A stretch of DNA of 64,000 bases from Merluccius polli (lineage: Eukaryota > Chordata > Actinopteri > Gadiformes > Merlucciidae). A program made the position numbers and the translations under genes. Location: the NCBI GenBank assembly GCA_030340625.1, contig JAOPHQ010002286.1:124001-188000 (forward strand), given 5' to 3'. Of this stretch, positions 45,354 to 57,264 are shown one piece after another. The notes beneath the pieces were generated by a model. That model saw only the letters and a program-made list of their open reading frames with translations. It had not been told where the DNA came from and did not search any database. How positions within the stretch are numbered: the first letter of the stretch is position 1; every line of letters starts with the position of its first letter.

Positions 45354-47807
45354 GTTACATGCCGCTATTCCGACATGCCGCTACTTAGACATTGACGTCT
45401 AGTGGTCGGAGTGGCGGCATTAATATTATTTTCCAAGCGTCCCACTACTGCGACAATTTTTTTTCCCCATTGTCTGAGTAGCGGCACTTTACTTTTTTTC
45501 AAACGTCCTGCCATTCCGACATGAGGCCATTAATATTTGTCATTATCATTGTACTTTAAATTAATTAATTAATGTGATTATACCCATATGTTCTGGACTT
45601 AGCATACACGCAGCTTATGCATGGGTGTGACAAATACATGGGAAAACAATTTCTAAAAAGAGCCAATCATCCAACTTCGAGGCTGCCCCTAGTTGGTAAT
45701 ATATAGGACTAGCCTATCCATATCAAATCCAAAAGCAACAATCTTCATAACAAAATCAGAGTATCCTTTTCAAAAAATATTATTTCGCCGTGCTTAAATT
45801 AGGCTTCCACAGCGCAAAAAAGGTAGGCCTACACCTTGAAACTTTGTTCAATCAACTTAAAAGTCCGATTAAACTTCATTCAAAGGCAGTCCATAATTCT
45901 AATTAAATTGATTTCTAACGAACAAGTCCAAATTTCAGGTCCTAGAGCTTTATTCGTGCTTCTTCTTATATATTTTTAAGTAGACTGCTGGCCTGCACGC
46001 ACAGAGTTTGTTTGATGCATGGAGTTTCAACCTTTTCCCCCTGAGAGCTGAATAAAAATGAGGAGAGCTCCCTGTCTTTTACATAATGTGTAGGCCTAAC
46101 ATTTATTCACATGGCCGGTTCAAAATCACCTAGTTTTTGACTGAAATGTGTGCCGATATCAATTATTGTGAAAAACATTGTTTGGAGTAGAGGTCTGCAC
46201 TCGCGATGCAAATGGAAGCTCATTGCGGGTGCGGGCGGGATGATAGAGGTAGGCCTACATTTATTCTATATTAATAACTATTATTATTATTCTATTGCAC
46301 TTTCTATGAAAAGTAGGCCTAATTGTCGTAATAGCGGTACCAAAAAAGATCGGATGCGGGCGGGATGATAGAGGTAGGCCTACATTTATTCTATATTAAT
46401 AACTATTAATATTATTCTATTGCACTTTCTATGAAAAGTAGGCCTAATTGCAGTCTTGTATAAAGTACTTGAAAGCGATACTTGAGTCAAAGTACAAGTA
46501 TCTTACCAGAAAATGACTTTGGTAGAAGTAAAAGTCACCTTTTAGAATATTACTTGAGTAAAAGTCTGAAAGTACCTGACATTTACTGTACTTAAGTACC
46601 AAAAGTAATTTTCTGATATAAAATGTACTTAAGTATTAGAAGTAAAAGTAAAAGTATTTAAACAAAGTGAGCAGTTAGAATTTTGATTATGAAATGTATT
46701 TTGGCTCCTGTAATATCCAGGTACAGTACAGGGGAGAGGCTTCAACTTGTTCAACATTAAAATTAAATAAATAACAATAAATATAAGTCGTACAAGACAA
46801 CACTGGACTGATGTTAACCTGATGAAGACAATACTCAGATTAACACACTGCCATGTAAACAGCATTCCCATAGTGGGAGTAATCAATACTGAATGAAGAC
46901 ATGTGGAGTATTTCAGTCTTATTGGCATTATTGTTGACATGTAAACACCTTAATCACACTGTGACGTCCTATCAGAGTATTGTAGGGTGACCATTTATGA
47001 GTTGTTGAAAAGGAGGACACCTCAGCCCGGGGGGGGGGGTATGCCGGTGTAGCCGTGGCGTTTAGACACACACACGCACAAAAACCACTTCGTCTGGGAA
47101 AATACATGTCGCCATGGCAACAGTAAACAACAGCCACTTTCAGTTTGGGTTAAAATACCGGTTGATGTCACCACTGTTGATCTCGTCATTTGTGACCGGA
47201 GAATTAGCAGAACCTGCCGCAGCTGCAGACCGCTTCCTGATTGGCCAAAGCAGATCTTCTTCTTCGTCGCGCGCGGTGTTTTTTTTTTCTTCGCGCTTGG
47301 AGGTTGATAAACAGGAAGTAGGTCACCAACTCGATTTTTATTTTGTAGTAACGAGTAACGAAGATGGTTATGGGAAATGTATCGGAGTAAAAGTACACAT
47401 TTTAGTGAGGAAATGTAGTGGAGTAAAAGTAAAAGTTGTCAGAAATATAAATAACGAAGTAAAGTACAGATACGTGAAAATTCTACTTAAGTACAGTAAC
47501 GAAGTATTTGTACTTCGTTACATTACAACACTGCCTAATTGTCATATTAATAACTATTAATATTATTCTATTGCACTTTCTATGAAAAGTAGGCCTAATT
47601 GTCATATTAATAACTATTATTATTATTCTATTGTACTTTCTATGAAAAGTAGGCCTAATTGTCGTAATAGCGGTACCAAATTGTCGTAATAGCGGTACCA
47701 AAAAAGATCGGATTAGGGGCATGTCTAAATAGAGGCATGTCGTAATGACGGGATGTCGTAATGGAGGGTTGTCGTAATAACGGGCTGTCGTAATAAAGGG
47801 CGGACCC
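45354..47807. mobile_element. Mutator-like non-autonomous element, 11-bp flanking repeat
   Basis: CAAAATGGTCA flanks it on both sides (45343-45353 and 47808-47818), long enough for the 9-11-bp duplications of Mutator-like elements. Both ends carry arrays of GTCGTAAT/CCGCTATTCCGACATG motifs in opposite orientation (45354-45530 and 47650-47800). The core has four copies of an AGTAGGCCTAATTGTC...CTATGAAAAG unit of about 60 bp. No transposase is present. It holds an hAT MITE. Confidence 0.5.
46451..47533 (-). mobile_element. hAT MITE, 1083 bp, perfect 8-bp target duplication
   Basis: It starts CAGTCTTGTATAAAGTACTT and ends TTACATTACAACACTG. CCTAATTG is duplicated at 46443-46450 and 47534-47541. 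AAGTAC/GTACTT motifs recur in both subterminal zones. This is the abundant fish family with CAGTGTTGTAA ends. No coding sequence is seen. Confidence 0.92.
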
Positions 47808-47818
47808 CAAAATGGTCA

Positions 47819-48029
47819 AAGGTTGTGACCCACATGATAACGTGGTAAATACGGAGGTGGAGTGAGGAGATCGTGTGGTTATAGAACTCTACTAACAAAG
47901 AGATAACTAAAATGGGACGATAATAACGTTCCCCACACAGAGCTGCGCTAACTTGCATGTAAAACAATAACCCGCATAATTCTGCATGTGCTAAATGCTT
48001 GATAACCGTACTAATATGCTCTTAACTCC
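47819..48029. other. ISL2EU leader
   Basis: No coding signal. Confidence 0.3.
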
Positions 48030-48340
48030 AAACATGTGGCAGTAGCTTAGCCTTCTTTGTCTTGTAGCATATCTGTGTTAGTACCCCCAGGCAAACATGT
48101 GGCAGTAGCTTAGCCTTCTTTGTCTTGTAGCATATCTGTGTTAGTACCCCCAGGCAAACATGTGGCAGTAGCTTAGCCTTCTTTGTCTTGTAGCATATCT
48201 GTGTTAGTACCCCCAGGCAAACATGTGGCAGTAGCTTAGCCTTCTTTGTCTTGTAGCATATCTGTGCTAGTACCCCCAGGCAAACACGAGGAAGTGGCTT
48301 AGCCTTCTTTGCCTTGTAGCATTTCTGTGCTATTAGCCAC
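48030..48340. repeat. 63-bp VNTR, five copies
   Basis: Units start at 48030, 48093, 48156, 48219 and 48282. The first four are nearly identical and the fifth is diverged. As 63 is a multiple of three, the minus frame stays open through the array with a repeating 21-residue unit. Confidence 0.95.
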
Positions 48341-48592
48341 AAGCTATCCCGAGGGGCTAGCGGATAGGCTAGGTATTTAGAACTGAAGATAGCCCACCAC
48401 GGGGGGTTGTTTATGGCTCATTGTTCTCCAGGGGGGATGATAGCATTCCTGTGCGGCCATACGGTCCAGGGTGGAGGCTAATGGCTATGCTAGGTCTAGG
48501 GAGAGACAGTAAACTAATAGAGGGATTATCAGTCTACGTCACTCCCAGCTCTACTGCGCATGTCGTTTGCAGAAAGAGACGAGCGGACGACC

Positions 48593-51247
48593 ATGTCTTG
48601 TTGTGCTGTTGGTTGCACAAACCGTTTTAATAAGTTTGACAAAAATCGGAAGTTCTATCGTATACCATCAACTCGCACCCCATTTAAGGCAAACAGGAGA
48701 CGTCTTTGGTTGCAAGCTATCAGAAGAAGCGATTGGAACGAGCAGATTATTAAAAATGCAACAATCTGCAGCGATCACTTCATATCAGGTAAGCTAACAA
48801 GCTAATCAGTACTGTTGGTTTTACAATAAACACAATTATTGAGTCCTACACATATATAACAATGTTAACAATGAACGATTGTAAGTAATAGAGTAATCGT
48901 TCAAATTGGAGTAGAACTATCTTGAAAGCTAATGTTAATTGTTGTTAATGTAATGCTAATGCTAATTCAGTGTTGCTAAGTTGCGTCGTAAACTTTTGTA
49001 ACTGTTTCTAACTGATGTAGGCTACCACATGCTAGGCCAGTGACATCTAGCCAACCATGAGGTTTTATCATTACCTTAAGTCACTGGAATACACTTTATT
49101 TGTACAGGAGAGGCATCTGACGACTTCGACAGTCCAGACTTTGTCCCGTCAATCTTCCCCTACTCAACCCAGTCCGTCAAAGACGGCGATACAAAATTGG
49201 AGCGGTAAATATGATCACTTAGCGTGTGATTTGTTGTTGACTGATCAACAAGCATGACTCGACTTGTATAATTGGGAGTGCAAAGAAGACCTGTTGAGTG
49301 ATTTAATGTAACTATATTTGTTATAAGGGTTATGAGGGTTATCTGTCAGGCCATATAGTTTCTGTTATGTCTACATTATCTCATAAAGCTCATTGAGACA
49401 TGATATGGGATTTGTACACTTGAATTAAGGAGGTAATAAACCTGTGGTTAACTGCTTTCTTGTGGAAATGATTGCTCTCTTCTGTGTGTTACAGATATAA
49501 GAGAAAAAGACAAAGGGATGAAACCCCCCGCAGATGTCCAGACAATGGACATCAGTCTACATCCACTTCCCTCTCTCCAAATGATTGTGAAATAGAGCCT
49601 GGTGCTGATCTAGCCTAGTCCTAACTAGACCTTTGTACTCATTACATTCATACTAAAGGTCTAGCAGTGCTGTATAGACAAACGATGTCTCACTTGAAGG
49701 CGGGTGCTGTTGAAGTTTAAAACCTATTGGCTCTGCCCAGTGCCACTCTGGATCTGCCTTAACCAATCGCTAACGTTTGGTCGTGACGTATTTCATGCGC
49801 CAGAAACCACGTTGCGCGCAGTATACAAACGGCAGATGCAGTGAGCATTAGCATTAGCCTGGTTCCGCCCGCCTCCGTACTTCCGCTCAACAACTGAAAT
49901 CCGCGCACGACCTCTACGTCACTGTTCTCAGGCCGCGCCTCCTGTTCGCTGATTGGAAGGCACATTTGAGGGAAAAGACATCGTTCTAACATACAGCACT
50001 CCCAGACCTTAGTACTGAAGTGAAATGAAAATTGAGCGGAAGTACGGAGGCGGGCGGAGCCAGGCTAGTGCTGATCTTTGTACTGGTAAGAACTCTTAAC
50101 ACTATATATTTGTTGTGAAGGAGTATTTAGCCATGATTATGTTTGGCACAGTCTGAATGATCACCCAGATTGTAAGTTTGCTAGATATAAAAAATAGGAT
50201 TGTGAAATTTCTATTTGTCTAATTTCTGTATCAGAAGCTATGGTCCCTAAGGCTGTCCATGATGACCTCAAACAGAAGTACAGCCAACTTCATACCGAGT
50301 GTGACAACCTGCGTGTGGACATCAACAAACTGAAAGCAGAGAATGAACAATTAAGAGCAACGGTTCGGAGTACACAGTTCTCCTTTGCTTCTATCCAGTG
50401 TAAAGCAGCACAGGTTCTGTTTTTCACAGGTTTGACCAGTGCCCTCTTTAATTGGACCCTCCATGCAGTTAAAGACAGTGTAGAGGTTGTGCGTGGCTCT
50501 CTGACCCTGGAGGACCATCTATTGGCCATCCTCATGAAACTCCGATTAGGGCTCACCAATAAGGATATTGCATTTAGATTTAATGTTACCCAATGTGACA
50601 TCTCAAACATTTTGAGAAGTTGGCTCCCTGTTTTATCTCAGACTTTGAAACCTCTAATCAAGTGGCCAAGCAAGCATGCCATATTAAAGAATATGCCAAA
50701 CTGTTTCAAACGTAAATACAAGCGTTGCAGGTGCATTATTGACTGCACTGAAATTTTTATCAACAGACCCACAAATCTAACAGCCAGAGCCCAAACATAT
50801 TCAAATTATAAGAGCCATAACACAGTTAAGTATTTGGTTGGCATGTCACCTGCAGGAGCAATTACATTTATGTCCTCAGGTTGGGGTGGGCGTGTTTCTG
50901 ATAAACAAATTACAGCCGAGTCTGGATTTTATGACCTTCTGGAAGTAAATGATGAGATACTAGCAGATCGTGGTTTTACCATCAGAGATGAGCTTGCCTT
51001 GTGTGGTGCTACCCTGAGGATCCCTCACTTTACCAGAGGAAAAAAGCAGCTGTCTGCTCAAGAAGTGGAAACATCAAGGCGTTTGTCAAACGTTAGGATA
51101 CACATTGAAAGAATAATAGGTAGATGGAAAACTTTCAGAATTCTGACTACTGTTGTTCCACTTTCACAGGTGGACCTGTTAGATGATATTGTAATTGTGT
51201 GTGCAGCATTAACAAACATTTGCAAATGTATAGTCCCTAGAAAATGA
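48593..51247 (+). pseudogene. ISL2EU THAP-domain DDE transposase gene, exon 3 split by an insertion
   Basis: Exon 1 (48593-48788) is a THAP zinc finger: CCAVGCTNRF, FYRIPS, RRRLWLQAIRR, ICSDHF. Exon 2 (49108-49204) is an acidic linker (SDDFDSPDFVPS). Exon 3 (from 49495) is basic. Exon 4 (50235-51247) has a coiled coil (KQKYSQLHTECDNLRVDINK) and a DDE_Tnp_4 core: IIDCTEIFI (D), YSNYKSHNTVKYLVG, GGRVSDKQIT, ILADRGF (D) and RIHIERIIGRWK (E). Splice sites are good and phases agree across all junctions if the 456-bp element in exon 3 is ignored. With it, a TAG stop follows within a few codons. Catalytic residues are intact. Confidence 0.9.
49612..50067. mobile_element. 456-bp MITE inserted in transposase exon 3
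   Basis: GTGCTGATCT is duplicated at 49602-49611 and 50068-50077. The right part (49855-50067) is a foldback with about 36-bp arms: TAGCCTGGTTCCGCCCGCC and its complement, one mismatch. The left end AGCCTAGTCC resembles the terminus loosely. A 10-bp duplication is unusual and suggests a Mutator-like or composite insertion. Confidence 0.75.
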
Positions 51248-51445
51248 ATTGTAAATACTTTGATAAAGTATCCAAGAGTCAAGGATACATTTAAAGCATT
51301 TTATTAGTACAGCAGCAGTGACATGAATGATATGATAATAACTTTTTACTTTCTTTTTTATAAGATGCACACTGTAATTTGAATAACCAAGTGCAAACTT
51401 TGAACATGAACAGTTGCAATAAATGTGTTTCAAAGTGCATCGTTT

Positions 51446-53130
51446 TTAGTTGTTTTTTTTACACTGCTCACAATGCCATTCTTTAACCTTTCTTTTCATT
51501 TTTGCACATTCGTAGTGGAAATGCTTATTGCACTTTGCACAGGTGGTGATCTTTCCAAACTCTGGCCTTCCACAGTGAAAGCAGACTGTAGGTGCTTGCC
51601 TTTTCGGGTCCATGCTGCGTGTTAAGAGCTCAGGCAGAATACTTTGTCTGAAGAACTGTTCAGCAATAGGGAGGAATGTGTACAGCATTTCTTCATCTCT
51701 GGCTACACGAGTGATGACTAGATCCCGCTGTGTCCAAATCACAAAGTCACAGTACTGGACACCACATACAAACATGTGAAGCTGAACTTGATGGTAGTAT
51801 TTATGGTTCTTCTTGAGATGGAATGATTTGTCTAAGCAAAAATCGGTGTCATCACTGCTCCCTTTCAGACCATCACGGTATTTGTATGGGCACTTGATTT
51901 CTACAGCTCCTCTACCACAGCAGCTACAGTTTGCCACTCCATCTGGTGATGCCCCAAGATGCGGGTTGTCTGGATGTACAACAAGACCGCAGAGCTCCAC
52001 ATTGAAGTTTTGATGACGTTCTCTCATTGATTCAGTGTAGCATTTTCTGGCAGTGGGCTCATGTTCTCTTCCCCAATGTATTGCATCTACACCAGACAAG
52101 TCTTTGTTGTCATAGTGCATGATCTGTTTCACTAGGTTTGTGTTAGCTGTCTCAGCTCTAACAGTGCATACACGATGTAGGGTGGTGCTAGTTATGCGTC
52201 CTATTCTGTGTGTTTGCCAAGCCTGTGATTGGGCCTGATTTTTAGTGATGCATTCAAGGTTCTCACACTTCTCCTGTGTCGTTTCCTTCCTCAGTCTGGA
52301 AAATGTCTCATCACTCTTCTCCTGTAATTCAGTTGAGGAGAATCCTCTCAGATTCTCATCATACAGGGCCGCCAGTGGCTCCAGCGGGTCTTCGTTCTCT
52401 TTGTCCGATTCTGATGCGGTGTCTGTGTCACTGCAGTCCAGACTAGTGAGCACAGCTGCCTTGGGTTCTAGTAGTTTTAGTTTATTGATGTGTTCATCTG
52501 TCACCTCTAAATACATAATACAATAAATGTTAGATAACACATGAAAACAAATTGTGTAGGACACAACATAGTACTGTAGTATAATAGCGGTAATATAAAA
52601 ATAAAAATAATAGCCTATTTTAAAAATAAAAAAATCATACCTTTGACATTGACCTTTTGACGTTTTCCTTTGGCTGGTTGCAGTAAGCCAGTGTCCGTCC
52701 ACTTTGGCCTTCTAACACAGATTTCACTCAATCTGGCTGCCTTTACCTCTCTTCTGGATGTGAGAAGCCACTGGTTTGTCCCTGAGGTACAAGCCTGCTC
52801 GGTCTTTCCATACCTGACCCATAGCTCGACTTTGAGCATCAGTGCTGCAGCATGCCTACAGCATGACCCCAAGCTGACAGAACAAAGAACATTGGTATTA
52901 ATTTCGAGCAATATAATGTGTTAGACACATTGATTTGAATGGTGATAAAGCTAGAAATGCCCAAATGCACAGCTGTATAATTGCATAAATGAGTTGTGAA
53001 ATGTTTACAATTACAATGACTACTAACGCTGGAATGCGATAAACCGGCGAGCCAATTGCATTACATTAATTGGGGACATTACACCCCTACATTGACACTA
53101 GTGGCGGAGCTATGGGCGGGCAGCCACTAG

Positions 53131-53174
<44 letters not shown>

Positions 53175-53711
53175 CTCAACAATCGCGCAGTAGCACCCCC
53201 TAATTGACACCCCTGTAATAGGCTATTATAATATACGGTATGAATATAAATGGATAGATATATTATTATCAATTACATACCCAGCCATGCAGGTGCAGTT
53301 CGCTGTCAGGATGCAGTTGTTTTTCTTATTCAGAATGACCCAGACGTTATACATCTCCGTCCTCTTCCCTTGTCTTTGACTAGGCAGCACCTTGGTCTTC
53401 AGGGTCACGAAGTTTTCAATTTTGTAATCATGTAAAAGTATGTCCTGAACATGATTGTCTGTGACATAGCTGTAGGCATCCAGTGTCGTGTAGGACTTCA
53501 GGCTCTCTCGGGAATAGAGACTTGGTGTCTCGATCAGGTATGAATGGATGTCCGGCCACTGAAGTCGGGGCCACTTTTTCTCATCATTTATCCACTCACC
53601 TGCCCCTAACGCGTATGGGTCATTAAGACGTATCCCATTCACTAATGTTAATTTATCGGCATAACCAATTTTATCACTCGCTGATAAACGGTTGTAGTAA
53701 GCTGACAACAT
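51446..53711 (-). CDS. ISL2EU YqaJ-type nuclease with SWIM and PHD-like zinc fingers (three exons)
   Basis: Exons are 53711-53281 (donor GTATGT), 52873-52641 (acceptor TGTCAG, donor GTATGA) and 52506-51446 (acceptor TTTAG). The joined frame is open for 574 residues. A SWIM finger spans the first junction: NCTCMAG, then SCCRHAAA. Exon 3 has the PD-(D/E)XK fold of YqaJ recombinases: HWGREHEPTA, LGASPDGV (D), AVEIKCPYKY (E, K) and YYHQVQLHMFV (Q). A C-terminal PHD-like finger follows: CFHCGRP, CAKCNKHFHYEC and WHCEQC. The nuclease probably acts with the transposase, though its role is not established. It is convergent with the transposase gene, with stops 198 bp apart. Confidence 0.92.
53095..53215. 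repeat. C43 homopolymer and flanks in the nuclease intron
   Basis: Forty-three C residues (53131-53173) lie between CTAGTGGCGGAGC and CGCTCAACAATCGCG. TTGACAC occurs on both sides, suggesting a small inserted element. Length is uncertain because such runs misassemble. Confidence 0.85.
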
Positions 53712-54041
53712 CGCTAATTAACACCGTAATTGCAAACTAACCACACGGAGGTAACCATGGCAACCGGTAAAACGGTTTTCTTTCTGCAGTCATGCTGCGT
53801 GCGCATCCGCCGTGTTGATAAACAAATAATCCCTCTATATATATAAACCATAGACATATGTACACAATACCAGTGGATTTGGAGCACTTCCACATATGGG
53901 CACACACATAGTAGGATATATACACAATATTAACGTGGAGGATATAAAGTGTGCGCATTTAAATAAGTTCTATGCTATGGTAACACAGCAGGGAGCATAG
54001 ATTACAAATCTCTGTCAGCCATTTTGGGAGTCCCCAAAATG

Positions 54042-56570
54042 GCCCCCAAAACCCCCTACCCCTCGACCACCCCTACCCCCATCAGACTACCCAGACTTCC
54101 CCCCTCCCCCGACGACTGACCATGTGATGGGGACAAAGGAAATGAAGTTAATGAATGAAGTGTGAATGAAGTTGTGCACTCCTAGAATGCAAGGGGAGAA
54201 GGCAGAATGGAGCCCAATACAATAATTTGGTTTAATGTTATTATCTAGACATATACATTTATAAATAACTATGTTAACAGATGTCATTACTGTGATAAAA
54301 AGTGTTGTTGTGTAAAAACTGATTATTCATAAGCATCAACTTGTCAATAATAGGAAGGTGTTAAAATTGACATTAACTCTTTGTTTTATTCTTTCCTTTA
54401 ACCTTAAGAGAAGGAGGGGACCTCCATGCCCCTTCCAAAGAAAGATCACGAACACCTCTTTTTGTTTTTATTAATGATAAGAAATTATAAGGTTAACAAA
54501 GGAGGAAAGGGAAGTTGGACAGGACACAATGAGATGGGGACAGTAAGTGGTAATTCTTAAAACAGGAGGATTTATTTAGAAAGACAGAGGGAAGTAGACA
54601 GAAGGATAGAAGAAGGGAAAGTGTAAGAAAGTTAAAGAAAGTTAAAGAAGGTAAAGAGAGAAATGTGGTCTAGAGAGAGAGGGACAGAGCAGAGATAAAG
54701 CCGCAGGAGGTAATTTAGATAAGGAGATCTAACAAAGGAGGGAGGCATTATAGAGTTATGTAGGGGTTTACCTTATAATAGTAGTGGTAATAATAATGAT
54801 GTTAATGATAATAATAATAATAGACATAATGAAACATAACGAAGAAAGCAATGCGAACATTAGGACGGTTGAAGATCAGGTCAACTATGTATATATGTCT
54901 GTTATTTGTTTTTGTTTCCTGTTGATTTTGTTTTCTTTGTGTATTTGTTTTATACTTTTAACTGTTTGTGTGAGTGTTTTGTGCTTTATAGGACAAATAG
55001 CAGACCAACAGCTCAGTCACGTCACATGAAGCCCCGAACCCCTGGTACCCCCTCATGAGTATTTGTGCATAAGATGGTTGATGGGCATAATACGGCCCTA
55101 TCTGATAGTTTCATTTAAATCAGAAGTTATCTCCTCTACCACTCGTCCACAGTAGTCCAGAGGTCAACCAGCGCTGGGGACTGTTAAGCAGTCCAGGGAC
55201 TTTTCTCCCGCCTCAAGCGACGATATGGGAGTGTGGTAGAGTCATAACCTGATACACAGTGTAGGGGTGTAACAATTAATACAGTCAATTTTTGGGTTGC
55301 TCAGTTTACCTTCATAATGTGGTGTCCATTGTCTTGTTTTTATATACGATGTTTTGTTTTTGCTCAATGATGCTGACCATTGCTGAGGTTATGATTCTTA
55401 GATGGACCAGAGGGTTTTCACCTGGGACACACACACAGGTGCCATTTGATTATTAGAGCTGACTTGGGCGATGACAATGAGGAAATTGAGGTTGGTTTAT
55501 CTGAGCCATATCCATTTTTAGTAAGCAAAACTATTCAATGATTGTGTGGTTACATACTGTATATATTCAATTTTAACTTCACTCACCATATTTACCTATT
55601 GTTTGACTCACCATTGTATGCAAGTTTGTTTTGATATAACTTTCACATATGGTTCGAACTACTTAGATTAATAACGATATAAGATCATTAAGACCATATA
55701 GGATTAAGACATGCCTGATCTATAATTCCATAATGGAAACGACTGTCTACATATTGTTTGTTGTATTGTGTTAGATGTTTTCTTTGCAAAGATACTGGTT
55801 GGTTCTGGTCTCTCTTCCCCCAGGACAATGGAGGGGGGTCCATTAGAGAGAGGACAGTTGATCTGGGGTTCCTGCCCTAAATGGACTCAAACTCATATTT
55901 GGACATTGAAATGGACTCCATACACAAAATGAACAGCAGGAACATTCCTGTTACCAGCGGTTGATAAGTTTCATATTAGGAGGCAACATGGTTGACGGTC
56001 TTATCTGAATGTGATGTGTTTTTACACTCTATATTTTCAATTTTCTTTTTGATTCTTTTAATGATTGATTATTCACAAGCGATTGATGTTGAAAGATGTT
56101 AACACTCTATAATTATGATTTGTTGTGCATTGGCAGTGACTGGATTGCAGAGAAGTGCTTCATCCTGATGGGGGGTGAGATCTTCTCTACCGTCATGATA
56201 CTCTTTTTTCATCTCCTAGAGGTGGTTATCGACTGGATGATGGTAACCCGACCTGGACAGACCTCTCTTCAGCTGCTGAAAGGATAACTGGGAAGAGCTC
56301 TTCCGGTGGGGTGAGACTAGCTCATGAATTTGGCCTTATTAGAACAATTGAATAAGTTTACCTAGTATAAAAGTAAAATAAAATAATGTGGGCATAAGAT
56401 TTAAAGGTAACGCTAGAAGACTAAAATAGTTGTGCCAAAAAGCTTGATAAACTAGGACCCAGAATCACTGTCATGTACATATATTTTATGATATCAATAT
56501 ATAAAGGTCAATACAAGCGGGAAGAATGAATGCAACATGCTTAACTTTGTGTTAATTTTACGTGACTTTT
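54042..56570 (+). other. ERV B internal sequence, decayed
   Basis: Blocks match ERV A: 54700-54785 to 16215-16290, and 54895-55220 to 20265-20540. No protein motif is readable. Microsatellite-like ATA/ATG repeats lie at 54780-54830. Confidence 0.6.
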
Positions 56571-56580
56571 TCAAAGTCAC

Positions 56581-56740
56581 GAGGAGGGAATAAGTAGTGT
56601 ATTTTACTTCAAGGAGGGACTATTTTTGTATTTTATTCCAAGGAGGGAATATTTTTGTATCTTATTTGCAAGGATATTTTATTTCAAGGAGGGAATAGTT
56701 TTGCATTTTATTTTCAAGGGGGGAGTAATTGTGCATTTAG
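56581..56740 (+). repeat. Array of purine-tract-like units
   Basis: Five imperfect units of about 30 bp, four with AAGGAGGGA or GGAGGGAA followed by TATTTTTGTATTTTATT. The motif resembles the element's own purine tract CCAAGGAGGGAC at 58102-58113. Confidence 0.8.
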
Positions 56741-56979
56741 ATTTTTTGTTTTTTTGTTTTATTCGTTTAAATGTTGAATTTACATAAGTCAGACATATGG
56801 TCTTTGAACATTTGCAAGGACCAGGTTAAAGTAATCATTGGGAAATACTTCAGCAATCTGTTGGGAAAGGATCTAATGCATAAGCTAAATAGTTTATTGA
56901 CATAGAAAATTGGGAATTACTACGACAACGCCTAATGCTGTTATGCTGTGTTTAATACCTTAACTTGTTAGCTCTTTCC

Positions 56980-57258
56980 ACTGCTGTGTCAAAACTACAG
57001 CGCCAACACCGGGTGGTGCAGCAGTTACCCATCAAACAAGCGGTTATGTTACATTCACTGGGAATGGTGGAAAGAGTGAACGGGACACTCAAGAAACTGA
57101 CATTTCCGAGAAACAGAGTGCAGAGCCAAAGGACGAACCACCAACCAGGGTGGAGAAAGGTGACCAGGTGTACCCGAGAGTGTGCAGGGGACAGTGGAGC
57201 GCCCCGATTTGATCAGGCTGTGGTACCTGATATCCTGGAGTTCGGCACCTGTGTCTAG
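56980..57258 (+). pseudogene. Retroviral integrase scrap (ERV B)
   Basis: HSLGMVERVNGTLKK resembles the retroviral integrase core end (SQGMVERVNGTLK). A deletion then joins it to sequence matching the C-terminal-domain lead-in of ERV A near 22.53 kb (GAAACAGAGT...GGTGACCAG). Confidence 0.65.
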
Positions 57259-57264
57259 GAGGAC

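Larger units (their letters stand above)
45330..54028 (+). mobile_element. ISL2EU-type DNA transposon with nested insertions
   Basis: The pair of genes defines it: a THAP/DDE transposase (plus) and a convergent YqaJ-type nuclease (minus), the known ISL2EU gene set. The termini are uncertain. CCCAAAATGG near the right end (complement of 54017-54027) resembles CAAAATGGTCA at the left. The same 13-mer, AGTCCCCAAAATG, sits just outside both limits (45317-45329 and 54029-54041). Insertions inside are a Mutator-like element (45354-47807), a 456-bp element in exon 3 (49612-50067) and probably the C43-bearing block near 53.1 kb. Confidence 0.7.

Noticed and set aside
48022..48342. Repetitive 106-residue minus-strand frame, or a CRISPR-like array
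   Set aside because: It is a 63-bp tandem repeat with no spacers in a eukaryotic transposon; the frame is open only because 63 is divisible by three.
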